The position numbers were made by a program, and so were the translations under genes. A model generated the notes under the pieces. That model was not told the origin of the DNA. It did no database searches and saw nothing but the letters and a program-made list of their open reading frames with translations. From Saccharothrix longispora (lineage in GTDB: Bacteria; Actinomycetota; Actinomycetes; Mycobacteriales; Pseudonocardiaceae), in NCBI RefSeq assembly GCF_030852425.1, contig NZ_NSDM01000011.1, positions 62,001-126,000 on the forward strand: a stretch of DNA of 64,000 nt, in the 5' to 3' direction. Below, in pieces: positions 18,801 through 27,422 of the stretch. Numbering within the stretch: the first letter of the stretch is position 1; each line of letters starts with the position of its first letter.

Positions 18801-19130
18801 GCGCGGCACCGACACCTTGAGGTAGTCGACGTCGGCCTCGGTCTTCTCGACGACGCCGCCGAGCGCCCGGAGGTCGTCGGCGGCGGAGTCCAGCTTGCCC
18901 TCTTCGGCGGCGACGAGGAGCGTCACGTTGTCCTGGCCGGCCTTCTCGGCCTCGGCCAGGAGCTCCAGGTCCTGCTTGTCGAGTTGCTTGTCGGCGGGCG
19001 CGGGCGCGTTGGTGGGCGCTTCCTGCGCGAGTGCCGGAGCGGCGGCGAAGCCGAACCCAGTGGTGCCCAGCACGGCGGCCAGCAGGGCCGCACTGGTGCG
19101 GTGTCTCCACCGTCTTCCTGAGTTGTTCAC
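15885..19130 (-). CDS. Large secreted S8 subtilisin-like serine protease
   Basis: A 1081-residue secreted protease. A signal peptide covers about 1-36 (ends ALA-QE). Residues about 50-140 form the propeptide. The S8 domain spans about 178-625: catalytic Asp189 in IAIMDSGID, His364 in SAQHGTHVAG, oxyanion Asn461 in ISAGNSGAG and Ser558 in LNGTSMASP. The 175-residue gap between Asp and His is unusually long and contains acidic DGDGDF and INRDGDRVD loops that may bind calcium, as in tripeptidyl-peptidase-like subtilases. The remaining 450 residues are beta-rich and include PPC-like segments (DLDLFVYNCTTGTC, WRVQVDGYEVPAG). GTG 19130 is the start. Confidence 0.92.
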   Translation of the reverse strand: MNNSGRRWRHRTSAALLAAVLGTTGFGFAAAPALAQEAPTNAPAPADKQLDKQDLELLAEAEKAGQDNVTLLVAAEEGKLDSAADDLRALGGVVEKTEADVDYLKVSVPRGNAEKAAKLASVNAVDVDGLVELDDPKPEGAITPLPQPAPGAKTPKKNPYMPTQDTNAAQFTDQHPKWDGRGTTIAIMDSGIDLDHPALATTTTGERKVVDWYNANATNSGDGTWVQVAGRYTGTFTSGGATYKAPATGGPYSFGLFRESAGDLGLANSETGGDINRDGDRVDVFGVLQDVTTKEVRVDVDGDGDFTDQTAMLDYKYKKDVGHFGVDNPSTPVLDTVAFVVQTDRSIYDNAGTAYVNIGISAQHGTHVAGITAANKMFGGKMTGAAPGAKLMAVKVCLTTPSCTNSGLIDGLLYAARNGADVVNISIGGLPALNDGNNARSELYNRTIAEYNVQVFISAGNSGAGANTVGDPSVTTDAVSVGSYITADTWLSNYGSVTKQKEGLHGFSSRGPREDGGFKPTIVAPGSAISTTPQWQNPGPVAGTFELPAGYAMLNGTSMASPQATGAAALLISAYKAEHDGQRPPVAELRNAIKSGAKWVSTLQAYEQGAGLFDTKKAWAQLNAHPNTQAVTTSVAVNTVLSPLLATPNTGVGIHDREGVVIGKEYTRTYTLTRTTGPARNQQFLVKWQGNDGTFSSKSLVSLPLNTPVSFDVKVKPKTAGAHSAVLKLDNPSTRGIDVFTLNTVFAADEFTAAGKYAVTKSGTIARNQSKSFFVKVPAGTSALKVDMAAGGAEAGKGQVRFLRYDPYGVPFDTTSSTNCYNPDAGAGCAGGSPTSRTVSNPLPGVWEIVVEARRTSDADTAPFSVTASVLGTTVSPNPDTIPSATLGTPVERSYTVENSLAAFNGRLVGGTLGSAKVERATIADGAVQLFDLTVAPGSSQLRATIGRTADVAADLDLFVYNCTTGTCVLAGQQADGDSEESVTINNPAAGAWRVQVDGYEVPAGTTEYDYVDVYTAAGLGSVVVTDVDADRVAGSSWTVPGVVTPLGLPGAGRVLRGELTVQTSEGAVVGRGAVVVQNVA

Positions 19131-19386
19131 GGCGCAAACCCTTCGTGGGGAAAGATAAGCGCAAGCACATCCCCCCGGGTCACGCCGGACAATAGGACGA
19201 ACAGCCGCATACGGAAGTCCTAATTGGACTGTTCAGGCTATTGCGCGAACGCGCGGGAGGTGCCGCACGACTCGAGAACGAGGGCGACCCCTCCAGTCAA
19301 GAGCCGACCGGCCGGAATGTCAAACACTGTCAACGGTGAAGCCATTCCCCACACGGGAAATCGGTAACGAATCGCACATCGGCGCG

Positions 19387-20214
19387 ATGGCGAGCACACT
19401 GGTCGGCATCGTGGACGCGGAACCGATCGACCAGGTCGCCGACGAGCTGTACGCCCTGCCGCCGGCGGAGTTCGTCGCGGCCAGGGACGCCCACGCCCAG
19501 CTCGCCGCCGACCGCGGCGACAAGGCCCTGGCGAAGCGGATCTCGGCGCTGCGCAAGCCGACCGCGTCCGCGTGGGCGCTGAACCTGCTGGCCCGCGAGG
19601 CGCCCGCCGACCTGGCCGCCGCGGTGGCGCTCGGCGACGAGCTGCGGACCGCCCAGGAGGAGCTGCGCGGCGGCGAGCTGCGGGCGCTGGGCGCGCGGCG
19701 GCGGGCCGTGCTGGGCGCGCTGGTGCGGCGGGTGGAGGAGCTGGCGGACGCGGCGGGCCGGCCGCTCGGCCCGGACGCCGTGCAGCAGGTGCGCGCCACG
19801 CTGGCGTCGGCGCTGGCCGACGCCGTGCTGGCGGCCCGCATCCGGGCCGGTCGCCTGGTGAGGCCGGCCGAGCAGTCCGGGTTCGGGCCGTTGGTCGAGG
19901 GCGCCGTGCCGACGCGCGACGACCTGGCCCCGCGCCGCGAGCAGCGCCGGGAGCGGGAACTGGCCCAGGCCCGCGACGACATCACCGCCGCCCGGGAGGA
20001 CGTCCGCAGGGCGGACGCCACCGTCGCCGAAGCCGAACGGGTCCTGGACGAGCGCGAGGAGCGCTCGGCCGCGTTGCGCGCGGAGCTGCGGCAGGCGCAG
20101 AAGGCCGAGCAGGAGGCGGCGACCGCCGCCGAACGCGCCCGCCGCCGGGCGGACACCGCCCGGGAGAAGCTGGCGAGGGCGGAGACCAGGATCGCCCTGC
20201 TGCGCGACGGGTGA
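19387..20214 (+). CDS. Actinobacterial coiled-coil protein of unknown function
   Basis: A 275-residue protein with no known enzymatic motif. ATG 19387 is chosen because conservation begins there; no ribosome site is seen, so it may be leaderless. The N-terminus LYALPPAEFVAARDAHAQLA ... ISALRKPTASAWALNLLAR is a pattern I recognise from an uncharacterised actinobacterial family. The C-terminal half (about 175-270) is a long, highly charged coiled coil rich in Glu, Arg and Ala. It is soluble, with no signal peptide. It diverges from the S8 protease gene and has no operon partner. Confidence 0.7.
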   Translation: MASTLVGIVDAEPIDQVADELYALPPAEFVAARDAHAQLAADRGDKALAKRISALRKPTASAWALNLLAREAPADLAAAVALGDELRTAQEELRGGELRALGARRRAVLGALVRRVEELADAAGRPLGPDAVQQVRATLASALADAVLAARIRAGRLVRPAEQSGFGPLVEGAVPTRDDLAPRREQRRERELAQARDDITAAREDVRRADATVAEAERVLDEREERSAALRAELRQAQKAEQEAATAAERARRRADTAREKLARAETRIALLRDG

Positions 20215-20525
20215 CGCGCGGCGGTGGCCGCGCCGGTGACGCGCGACACCCCGGCGCCATCCGGGGAACACCCGTTCGACACCGCCCGTTCTACTACTGG
20301 TCGGCACGTGGACGCCGCACCGGACGTCAGGACCGCAGGGGCCACTCCCCCCGGGCCTCGACGCGGTACCTCTCCCCGAGACGTCGCAGGTGCGCCCGCG
20401 CATGCCCGACCGCCGTCGGCCGGACGGTTCCCCCACCGCACGGCCGGCGGCCCTCCGAACCGCGTGTCGAAAATGAAACTAATTCAAGTATCGGTGGCCC
20501 GCAGGCTTCGATCTAGACTCGCCCG
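20215..20525. other. Intergenic stretch, nothing recognised
   Basis: These 311 bases between two same-strand genes contain no supported gene or strong hairpin. The last 70 bases are less GC-rich and probably hold the promoter of the FAD dehydrogenase. Confidence 0.4.
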
Positions 20526-22181
20526 ATGCCACATGACGCGGATGTCATCGTCGTCGGCGCGGGCCTCGCGGGGCTCGTCGCCACCGCCGAGCTGGTCGAC
20601 GCCGGCCGCAAGGTCATCCTGCTCGACCAGGAGCCCGAGGCGTCGCTGGGCGGCCAGGCGTTCTGGTCGTTCGGCGGGCTGTTCCTGGTCGGCTCGCCCG
20701 AGCAGCGCCGGCTCAGGGTGCGCGACTCCGCCGACCTGGCGCTCCAGGACTGGCTGGGCTCGGCCGCGTTCGACCGGCCCGAGGACCACTGGCCGCGCAA
20801 GTGGGCCGAGGCGTACGTGCACTTCGCGGCGGGCGAGAAGCGGTCGTGGCTGCACGCCATGGGCGTGCGCTGGTTCCCGCTCGTGCAGTGGGCCGAGCGC
20901 GGCGGGTACCTGGCGGGCGGGCACGGCAACTCCGTGCCGCGCTTCCACGTGACGTGGGGCACCGGTCCGGGCATCGTCGCGCCGTTCGAGCGGCGGGTGC
21001 GCGAGGGCGTGGCCCGCGGCGTGGTGGAGCTGCGGTTCCGGCACCGCGTCACGGGCCTGTCGGTGACCGGCGGCGTGGTGGACGGCGTGACCGGCGAGGT
21101 GCTGGAACCCAGCGCGGTCGGCCGCGGCGAACCGTCGTCGCGCACGGTCGTGTCGGACTTCGCGCTGACCGCCCAGGCCGTCGTCGTCACGTCCGGCGGC
21201 ATCGGGGCGAACCACGAGATGGTGCGCCGGAACTGGCCGTCCCACATGGGCACGCCGCCCGAGCACATGCTGTCCGGCGTGCCCGACCACGTGGACGGGG
21301 AGATGCTCCGGGTGGTCGACGCCGCCGGCGGGGAGATCGTCAACGAGGACCGCATGTGGCACTACCCGGAGGGCATCGCCAACTACGCGCCGGTGTGGAA
21401 CCGGCACGGCATCCGCATCCTGCCCGGCCCGTCGTCGCTGTGGCTCGACGCCACCGGTTCGCGCCTGCCGGTCCCCCTCTTCCCGGGCTTCGACGCGCTC
21501 GGCGCGCTGGAGCACATCGTGAAGACGGGGCACGGCTACTCGTGGTTCGTGCTCAACAAGCGGATCATCGGCAAGGAGTTCGCGCTGTCCGGGTCGGAGC
21601 AGAACCCCGACCTGACCGGCAAGGACGTCCGGGCCGTGCTGAAGCGCGCGCTGCCCGGCGCCGTGGCCCCGGTCGAGGAGTTCGCGAAGCGCTCGGACGA
21701 GTTCGTCTTCGGCCGCACCGCCGCCGAACTGGCCGCCGGGATGAACGCCCTGACCGGCACCTCCCTGATCGACGCCGACGCCCTGCACCGCACGATCGTC
21801 GAACGCGACCGCCAGGTCATCTCGGGCCTCGGCAAGGACGCGCAGATCAACGCGATGCGCGAGGCCCGGAAGTTCCTGACCGACAAGCTCATCCGCGTGG
21901 TCGAGCCGCACCCCCTCCTCGACCCGAAGGCCGGCCCGCTGATCGCCGTGCGCCTGTCCGTGCTGACCCGCAAGACCCTGGGCGGCCTGCACACCGACCT
22001 GTCGGGCCGCGTCCTGCGTTCCGACGGCACCCCGCTCCCCGGCGTCTACGCCGCCGGCGAGGCGTCCGGCTTCGGCGGCGGAGGCGTCCACGGCTACCGG
22101 GCCCTGGAGGGCACCTTCCTCGGCGGCTGCCTCTTCTCCGGCCGCACCGCCGGCCGCGCGGCGGCCCAGGCCACCACCTGA
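20526..22181 (+). CDS. FAD-binding dehydrogenase, ketosteroid-dehydrogenase-like
   Basis: A 551-residue flavoprotein. The dinucleotide fold starts at once: DVIVVGAGLAGLVATAELVDAGRKVILLDQE, followed by LGGQAFWSFGGLF. A second FAD-binding segment is at the C-terminus, LPGVYAAGEASGFGGGGVHGYRALEGTFLGGCLFSGRTAG. The arrangement matches FAD-binding dehydrogenases related to fumarate reductase flavoproteins and 3-ketosteroid 1-dehydrogenases; this subgroup has no assigned substrate. It is cytoplasmic and probably introduces or removes a double bond next to a carbonyl. The gene ends just before a repeat array shared with the convergent AfsR-like gene. Confidence 0.85.
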   Translation: MPHDADVIVVGAGLAGLVATAELVDAGRKVILLDQEPEASLGGQAFWSFGGLFLVGSPEQRRLRVRDSADLALQDWLGSAAFDRPEDHWPRKWAEAYVHFAAGEKRSWLHAMGVRWFPLVQWAERGGYLAGGHGNSVPRFHVTWGTGPGIVAPFERRVREGVARGVVELRFRHRVTGLSVTGGVVDGVTGEVLEPSAVGRGEPSSRTVVSDFALTAQAVVVTSGGIGANHEMVRRNWPSHMGTPPEHMLSGVPDHVDGEMLRVVDAAGGEIVNEDRMWHYPEGIANYAPVWNRHGIRILPGPSSLWLDATGSRLPVPLFPGFDALGALEHIVKTGHGYSWFVLNKRIIGKEFALSGSEQNPDLTGKDVRAVLKRALPGAVAPVEEFAKRSDEFVFGRTAAELAAGMNALTGTSLIDADALHRTIVERDRQVISGLGKDAQINAMREARKFLTDKLIRVVEPHPLLDPKAGPLIAVRLSVLTRKTLGGLHTDLSGRVLRSDGTPLPGVYAAGEASGFGGGGVHGYRALEGTFLGGCLFSGRTAGRAAAQATT

Positions 22182-22186
22182 CCCAC

Positions 22187-22401
22187 CCGCGAGTCGTAAA
22201 CCCACCCCCCGCGAGTCGTAACTTCGCGCCCCGCGAGTCGTAAGTTCAGACCGGGCGAGTCGTAAATTCACGGGCCTTGGGCTACATGCCGAGCCCGAAT
22301 GCAGAACTCAGAGGTCCTGAACGTACGACTCGCCGGACCTCGGGTTACGACTCGCGGGACCTGAACGTACGACTCGCCCGGTCTGGGATTACGACTCGCG
22401 G
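22187..22401. repeat. Inverted 4+4 repeat array at a convergent gene junction
   Basis: Four copies of GCGAGTCGTAA-type units run forward (about 22189, 22211, 22232 and 22255) and four complementary TACGACTCGC-type units run backward (about 22324, 22345, 22368 and 22389). They surround a centre with GGGCTACATGCCGAGCCC and GAGCCCGAATGCAGAACTCA. The array fills the whole gap between the stop codons of the FAD dehydrogenase and the AfsR-like gene. Related units (CCTGARCGTNNGACTC) recur at 31063-31178 and, as a fragment, at 50707-50730. The RNA could fold into a large hairpin from either strand. Confidence 0.9.
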
Positions 22402-22402
22402 G

Positions 22403-25135
22403 TCAGGGGTAGGTGAGGAGGTCCAGTTTGCGGGCCACGTCGTCGGCGTCCGCCAGGCGCAGGTCGCGGTACAGGCGGAGGGCCGCCAGCCAGTGGGGGC
22501 GGGCGGCGTCCTGGCCCTCCGACTGCTCCAGCACGTCGCCTATCGCGCGGTGGCAGAGGGCTTCCTGGTAGCGGTCGCCCAGGCGGGCCGCGAGGGCCAG
22601 GCCGGCCCGGTAGGACTCCAGGGCCTCGTGGGCGCGGCCCAGCTGCTGGGAGGCCGCGCCCACGGTGTGCAGGGTCGCGGTGTGGGCCTTGGACGGGGCC
22701 GCGGGGAAGAGGCCCAGGGCCTCGGTCGCGTGCCTGAGGGCCTCTTCCGGCTGGTGCTTGCGCAGCAGCACGTTCGCCAGGTTGTTCTGCACGCTGGCCT
22801 GCGAGCGCTTGTCGCCCACCTCCCGCGCGACCTCCAGGGCGTCCAGGATCACGGCCTGCGCCCGGTCCAGCTGGTCGTCGGCCATGAGGCAGTACCCGAG
22901 GTTCGCCAGCGCCGCCAGCTCCAGGTCGCGGTCACCGCCCGCCAACGACGCGGCACGGGTGCACGCCTCGATCGCCTCGTCGATCCGCCCCAGGTCGGCC
23001 AGCGTCGACCCCAACCGCAGCAGGAACGTCGCCTCGGCGTGCCCGTCGCCCAACGACCGCGCCGCGGCCAGCCCGATCCGGCACAGGGCCAGCCGGTCCA
23101 ACCGGTTGCCGCGCCGGAAGTGGAACGCGTCCAGGCACAGCGCCAGCTGCCACGTCCGCTCCCGCTGGCCGGAGTTCAGCGCCATGTCCAGCGCCAACCC
23201 CAGGTTCGCCTCCTCCAGCGTGAACCAGTCCAGCGCGGCGGCGTGCGACGGCAGCTCCGGGAACGACGCGGGCCGGTGCTCGGGAGGCCCGAACGGTCGC
23301 ACGTGGTCGGACAGGTGCGCCCGCGCCGAGTCGGCCACGTGCAGGTAGTAGTCGAGCAGCCGCGCGGTGGCGGCCCGGTTGTCCACATCGGACTCGGTGG
23401 CTGCGAGGTGGTGCGTGAACAACCGCACGAGGTCGTGCCGCGAGTACCGGTCGGGCGTCGACTCGTGCAGCAGGTTCGCGTACGCGAGGGTGCGCAGGTG
23501 GGTGCGGGCGCTCACCACGTTGATGTCGAGCAGCGCCGCCGCCGCGTAGCTGTCCAGGTCGGTGCCGGGGTGCAGCCCCAACCGCCGGAACAGCCTGGCC
23601 GCGCCCTCGGGCAGCTCCCGGTAGCTCACCGCCAGCGCCGCGTGCACCCCGCGCCCCGCCTCGGGCAGCGACAGCGCGGACAGCCTGCCCTGCTCGTCGC
23701 GCAGCTCGTCGACCAGCGACTGGATCGTCCACCGGGGACGGGACGCCAGCCGTGCGCCCGCGATCCGCAGCGCCAGCGGCAGCCGGTCGCACAGCTCGCA
23801 CAGCTCGGCGACGGCCTCCGGTTCCTGGTCGATGCGCGGGCGCCCGAGCAGCGCGGCCAGCAGGTGCTCGGCGCTCTCCTCGGGCAGCGTCGGCACGTGC
23901 AGCGACGTCGCGCCCTCGGTGACCACGAGGTCGTCGAGCCGGTGCCGCGACGTGACCAGCACCAGGCACCGCGCCGAGCCCGGCAGCAGCGGCCGGACCT
24001 GCTCCGCCGACCGGGCGTTGTCGAGCAGCACGAGCACCCGCCGCCCGGCGAGCAGCGACCGGTACTGGGCGGCCTGGTCCTCCAGGTCGACGGCGATCTG
24101 AGAGTCGGTCAGGCCGAGCGCGCGCAGGAACCCGACCAACGCGATCCGCGGGTCAAGCGGCTCGGTCTCGTCGAACCCGCGCAGGTTCACGAACAGCTGG
24201 CCGTCCGGGAAGTCGCCCGCCACCCGGTGCGCCCAGCGCAGCGCCAGCGCCGTCTTGCCGACCCCGGCGGGTCCGACGAGCAGGCCGATCGCCGAGTCCT
24301 GGCCCATGAGGCTCTCGCCCAGGTCGGACAGCTCCAGCTCGCGCCCCACGAACCCGCGGTGCTCGCGCGGCAGCTGGGCGGGCGCGCGCTCCACGACGGG
24401 CGGTTTCGGCGCGGTGTCGCCCGCGAGGACGGTCTGGTACGCCTCGCGCAGCTCCGGCCCCGGGTCGACGCCCAGCTCCTCGGCCAGCCGCTCGCGGGTC
24501 CGGTGGAACAGCTCCAGCGCCTCGGCCTGCCGTCCCGTCCAGTGCAGTGCCAGCACGAGCCTGGACACGAGGGCCTCGCGCAGCGGGTTGGCGTCCACCG
24601 CGTCGCGCAGCCCGGACACCACCTCGCCGGCCCGGTCGAGCCGGAACAGCCTGGTCGCGAGGTCCTGCACGGCCACCAGCCGCAGCTCCTCCAGCCGCGC
24701 GGACACCGCCTCGCGCAGCTGGTCGCCGGGCACGTCGGCGAGCACCGGGCCGCGCCACAGTGCCAGCGCCTCGCGCAGCGCGGCGACGGCGCGCTCGTCG
24801 TCGGCGTCGCGGGCGGAGGCCACCAGGTCCTCGAACCGGAAGGCGTCCACGTCCTCGCGGGTGCCGGTCAGCACGTAGCCGGGGGCACGGGTGACGAGCG
24901 ACACCCCGTCGGCGAGAACCTTGCGGAGTTGGGCGATATGTCCTTGAAGGGCGGCTTTGGCCTGAGGCGGGGGTGAGCCGTCCCACACCAGGTCGAGCAG
25001 CCGGTCGCCGGACACCACGCGGTTCAGCTCCAGCGCGAGGGCCGCCAGGACGGTCCTGCGCTTCGCGGCACCCAGCCGGACGGCTTCCCCACCTGCGGAA
25101 ACCAGCTCAACGGGGCCGAGCAGGTTCACCCGCAT
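22403..25135 (-). CDS. AfsR/SARP-type regulator with BTAD, NB-ARC and TPR domains
   Basis: A 910-residue transcriptional regulator. An OmpR-like winged helix (about 1-95, with LGAAKRRTVLAALALELNRVV and LQGHIAQLRKVL) is followed by a bacterial transcriptional activation domain (about 98-240), an NB-ARC ATPase (about 255-520; P-loop GLLVGPAGVGKTAL, LVLLDNARSAEQ as Walker B, LVTSRHRL sensor, LPLALRIAGARL GLPL-like motif) and TPR repeats (about 590-900). AfsR-like proteins integrate signals to control secondary metabolism or development. ATG 25135 begins the protein. It diverges from the PE/PPE/EspG cassette, sharing a 155-base promoter region, so it may control that cassette. Confidence 0.93.
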   Translation of the reverse strand: MRVNLLGPVELVSAGGEAVRLGAAKRRTVLAALALELNRVVSGDRLLDLVWDGSPPPQAKAALQGHIAQLRKVLADGVSLVTRAPGYVLTGTREDVDAFRFEDLVASARDADDERAVAALREALALWRGPVLADVPGDQLREAVSARLEELRLVAVQDLATRLFRLDRAGEVVSGLRDAVDANPLREALVSRLVLALHWTGRQAEALELFHRTRERLAEELGVDPGPELREAYQTVLAGDTAPKPPVVERAPAQLPREHRGFVGRELELSDLGESLMGQDSAIGLLVGPAGVGKTALALRWAHRVAGDFPDGQLFVNLRGFDETEPLDPRIALVGFLRALGLTDSQIAVDLEDQAAQYRSLLAGRRVLVLLDNARSAEQVRPLLPGSARCLVLVTSRHRLDDLVVTEGATSLHVPTLPEESAEHLLAALLGRPRIDQEPEAVAELCELCDRLPLALRIAGARLASRPRWTIQSLVDELRDEQGRLSALSLPEAGRGVHAALAVSYRELPEGAARLFRRLGLHPGTDLDSYAAAALLDINVVSARTHLRTLAYANLLHESTPDRYSRHDLVRLFTHHLAATESDVDNRAATARLLDYYLHVADSARAHLSDHVRPFGPPEHRPASFPELPSHAAALDWFTLEEANLGLALDMALNSGQRERTWQLALCLDAFHFRRGNRLDRLALCRIGLAAARSLGDGHAEATFLLRLGSTLADLGRIDEAIEACTRAASLAGGDRDLELAALANLGYCLMADDQLDRAQAVILDALEVAREVGDKRSQASVQNNLANVLLRKHQPEEALRHATEALGLFPAAPSKAHTATLHTVGAASQQLGRAHEALESYRAGLALAARLGDRYQEALCHRAIGDVLEQSEGQDAARPHWLAALRLYRDLRLADADDVARKLDLLTYP

Positions 25136-25290
25136 GCTGAAGACCTTTCGGCGTTGTCACCGTGTGTCGATGAGTTTCGCACAGTCGTTTCCGGTGGCCC
25201 GACGCCCGCGTTGGGGCCGCGTTGGCCCGGCGTTGGGGCGAACCGTCAGGCTGGCTTCAGTCCAGCAGCCTGCCTTCGCGAGGGATACCG

Positions 25291-25728
25291 ATGTACATCG
25301 CCGAACCCGGGGATGAAGAGGCCCCGCCCCAGGCCCTTCCCCGCACCGTGACCGAACCGCTGACCGTGGGCGGTCAGGTGGTGGCCCTCCAGGAGACGGT
25401 GAACTCCGGCCGGGTGTCGCTCGACCCCGCGACGGGCGAGGAGATGCGCAGGATGCTCCTGGAGCAGATGGACCAGGTCGACTCCTGGCTGGAGCGCGCG
25501 GGCCGGCTGGCCCGTCCCGCCCCGCTGGGCGCGAACCCCGTCGGCGACCGGATGGCGCACAAGTTCGAGACCCGCGCCGACGGCGACCCCCGGTCCTTCG
25601 TGGCCGTGATGACCGCTTACCGCGAGGTCCTCCAGCAGACCCACGACTCCGTGCAGAGCGCGATCCGCAACTTCACCGCGGTCGACGAGGAGCACGGCGG
25701 CGAGCTGACCAGGTTGAGCGGGAACTGA
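25291..25728 (+). CDS. PE-like small helical protein of a type VII secretion cassette
   Basis: A 145-residue protein. ATG 25291 has GAGGG 6 bases upstream. It is predicted mainly helical, with two long helices (about 35-75, TVGGQVVALQETVNSGRVS ... MLLEQMDQVDSWLERAG, and about 95-140, FVAVMTAYREVLQQTHDSVQ). It has no signal peptide. It immediately precedes a PPE-domain gene and an EspG gene, the order in which a PE-like partner is expected, so I infer it pairs with the PPE protein as a helical-hairpin heterodimer. The family itself is not one I recognise by motif. Confidence 0.6.
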   Translation: MYIAEPGDEEAPPQALPRTVTEPLTVGGQVVALQETVNSGRVSLDPATGEEMRRMLLEQMDQVDSWLERAGRLARPAPLGANPVGDRMAHKFETRADGDPRSFVAVMTAYREVLQQTHDSVQSAIRNFTAVDEEHGGELTRLSGN

Positions 25729-25742
25729 CGGGAGCCGGCGAG

Positions 25743-27422
25743 ATGAAGCAGCTGAACCCGGACGACATCGACATCGTCCTCACCGACCCGCAGAACTGGG
25801 CCTCCCGGTCGCACCGCGAGCTGTACGAGGCGGTGCACAACAACAACGACCCCGGCCAGACGGGCGAGATCGGCGCGGAGTGGGGCCAGTTCGGCACCGA
25901 GCTGACCGAGTCCGCGCGGCTGATCAACGAGCGGGTCGCGCTCACCGAGTCCGGCTGGACCGGTGACGCCGCCGACGCCGCGCGCACCGCCCTGAAGCTG
26001 CTCGCCGACTGGGTGACCGACACCGCGGAGACCGCGGTCGAGGTCGGCAAGCGGGTGCAGGACCAGAGCCAGATCATGCAGAACGCGCGGGCGTCCATGC
26101 CCGAGCCGGTCGACTTCAACTGGGACCAGGCGACGGGCACGTTCACCGCGGGCGGCATCCAGGGGCTGATGAGCTCCGCCGCCGACGTGCAGGCGGCCAA
26201 CGACCAGTCGCGCGCGCTGCACGACCACGCCGTGACGGTCATGAACACGATGGAGAACGAGTCGCGCGCGGTCGACCAGACCACGCCGCTGTTCACCCCG
26301 CCGTTCAACCCGGTCACCGGGCGCACCGAGGAGCCGCAGGTGATGGCGTTCGCGTCCGCCGGCGCGCCGACCCTCGGCGACGTGTCGGACGCGACCCGGC
26401 CGAGCGGCGCGACCGCGGGCGCCCCGGTCACCGCCTACCAGAACCAGTCGCAGGCCTTCCAGTCGACGACGGCCACGAGCCCGCAGTCCGCCCCGGCCTA
26501 CAGCGCGCCCGCCGCCTCCGGTGGGGCCGGCGCCGGCGCGCCCGCCGCCTACTCGGGCGGTTCCGTCCCGGCCGGGTCCTACACCGGTCCCGCCGGGTCG
26601 TACACCGGTCCGAGCGGGTCGTACGGCGGCGGCGCCACGCCGTTGGCCCCCGCCGCGACGTACCGCCCCGAGGGCACCACGGCCGCCGCGGCGGCGGCCC
26701 AGGTGCCGGTGGCCAACCCGTACACCCCGCCGTCGACCTCCTACACGCCCGGCGGCTCGTACAACCCCGGCGCGGGCTACACCCCGCCCGGCGGCCAGTA
26801 CAACCCGCCCGGCGGCAGCGGCTACGTGCCGCCGTACCAGCCGGCCGCCCCGAACGCGGTGCCGCGCCAGGGCGGCGGGACCCTCCCGCCCGGCGTGCGG
26901 CCCCCGGCGTACGTGCCGGCGGGCAGCCCCGGCACGCCCCCGGTGACCGGTCTGCCCGGCACCGGCGGTGCGGGCGGCGCCGGTGGCGGTGGTACCGGCG
27001 GTGGCGGTGGTGCCGGCGGTGGCATGCCGCGCATCCCGACGGGCGGCATGCCCGGCGGCTTCGGCGGCGGCGGCGCGGGCGGCTTCGGCCCCGTGGGCTC
27101 CGGCGGCGCGGGCGGCGCGGGCGGCTTCGGCCCGGGCGGCAGCACGATGGGCGCGGGCGGCTCGACCGGCGCGATGGGCCCAGGCGCGCGGGCCGCGGTG
27201 CCCGGCGGCTTCGGCCCGGGCGTGGCCGGTGGCCCGGCGGGCGCCCCGATGGGCGGTGCCCCCATGGGCGGCGGCGCACCCGGCGGCCAGGGCGGCGAGG
27301 ACAAGGAGCACCGGGCCGCGGCCTACATCAAGGGCGAGGACATCTTCGACGTGCCCGGCGAGAACCTGCCCCCGTCGGTGATCGGCGGCGCCAAGGTCCG
27401 CAAGAAGGGCGACCAGGCGTGA
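25743..27422 (+). CDS. PPE-domain protein with long Pro/Gly/Ala-rich tail
   Basis: A 559-residue protein. The N-terminal 180 residues form a PPE/WXG100-like helical domain: NWASRSHRELYEAVHNNNDP, then TESGWTGDAADAAR carrying the W-x-G turn, and long helices to about residue 175. From about 215 to 520 the chain is low complexity, with repeated SYTGPAG, YTPPGGQYNPPGG and long Gly/Ala runs. A conserved C-terminal tail follows (AAYIKGEDIFDVPG). Such proteins in Pseudonocardiaceae are thought to be ESX-type substrates presented by EspG. It starts 15 bases after the PE-like gene and overlaps espG by 4 bases, so the three genes form an operon. Confidence 0.8.
   Translation: MKQLNPDDIDIVLTDPQNWASRSHRELYEAVHNNNDPGQTGEIGAEWGQFGTELTESARLINERVALTESGWTGDAADAARTALKLLADWVTDTAETAVEVGKRVQDQSQIMQNARASMPEPVDFNWDQATGTFTAGGIQGLMSSAADVQAANDQSRALHDHAVTVMNTMENESRAVDQTTPLFTPPFNPVTGRTEEPQVMAFASAGAPTLGDVSDATRPSGATAGAPVTAYQNQSQAFQSTTATSPQSAPAYSAPAASGGAGAGAPAAYSGGSVPAGSYTGPAGSYTGPSGSYGGGATPLAPAATYRPEGTTAAAAAAQVPVANPYTPPSTSYTPGGSYNPGAGYTPPGGQYNPPGGSGYVPPYQPAAPNAVPRQGGGTLPPGVRPPAYVPAGSPGTPPVTGLPGTGGAGGAGGGGTGGGGGAGGGMPRIPTGGMPGGFGGGGAGGFGPVGSGGAGGAGGFGPGGSTMGAGGSTGAMGPGARAAVPGGFGPGVAGGPAGAPMGGAPMGGGAPGGQGGEDKEHRAAAYIKGEDIFDVPGENLPPSVIGGAKVRKKGDQA

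Noticed and set aside
22187-22401. CRISPR array or integron attachment site
   Set aside because: Units are short, irregularly spaced and half of them inverted; no cas or integrase genes nearby.
25222-25290. Longer start for the PE-like protein
   Set aside because: GAGGG is correctly spaced for ATG 25291; the extra residues are basic and unlike the rest.
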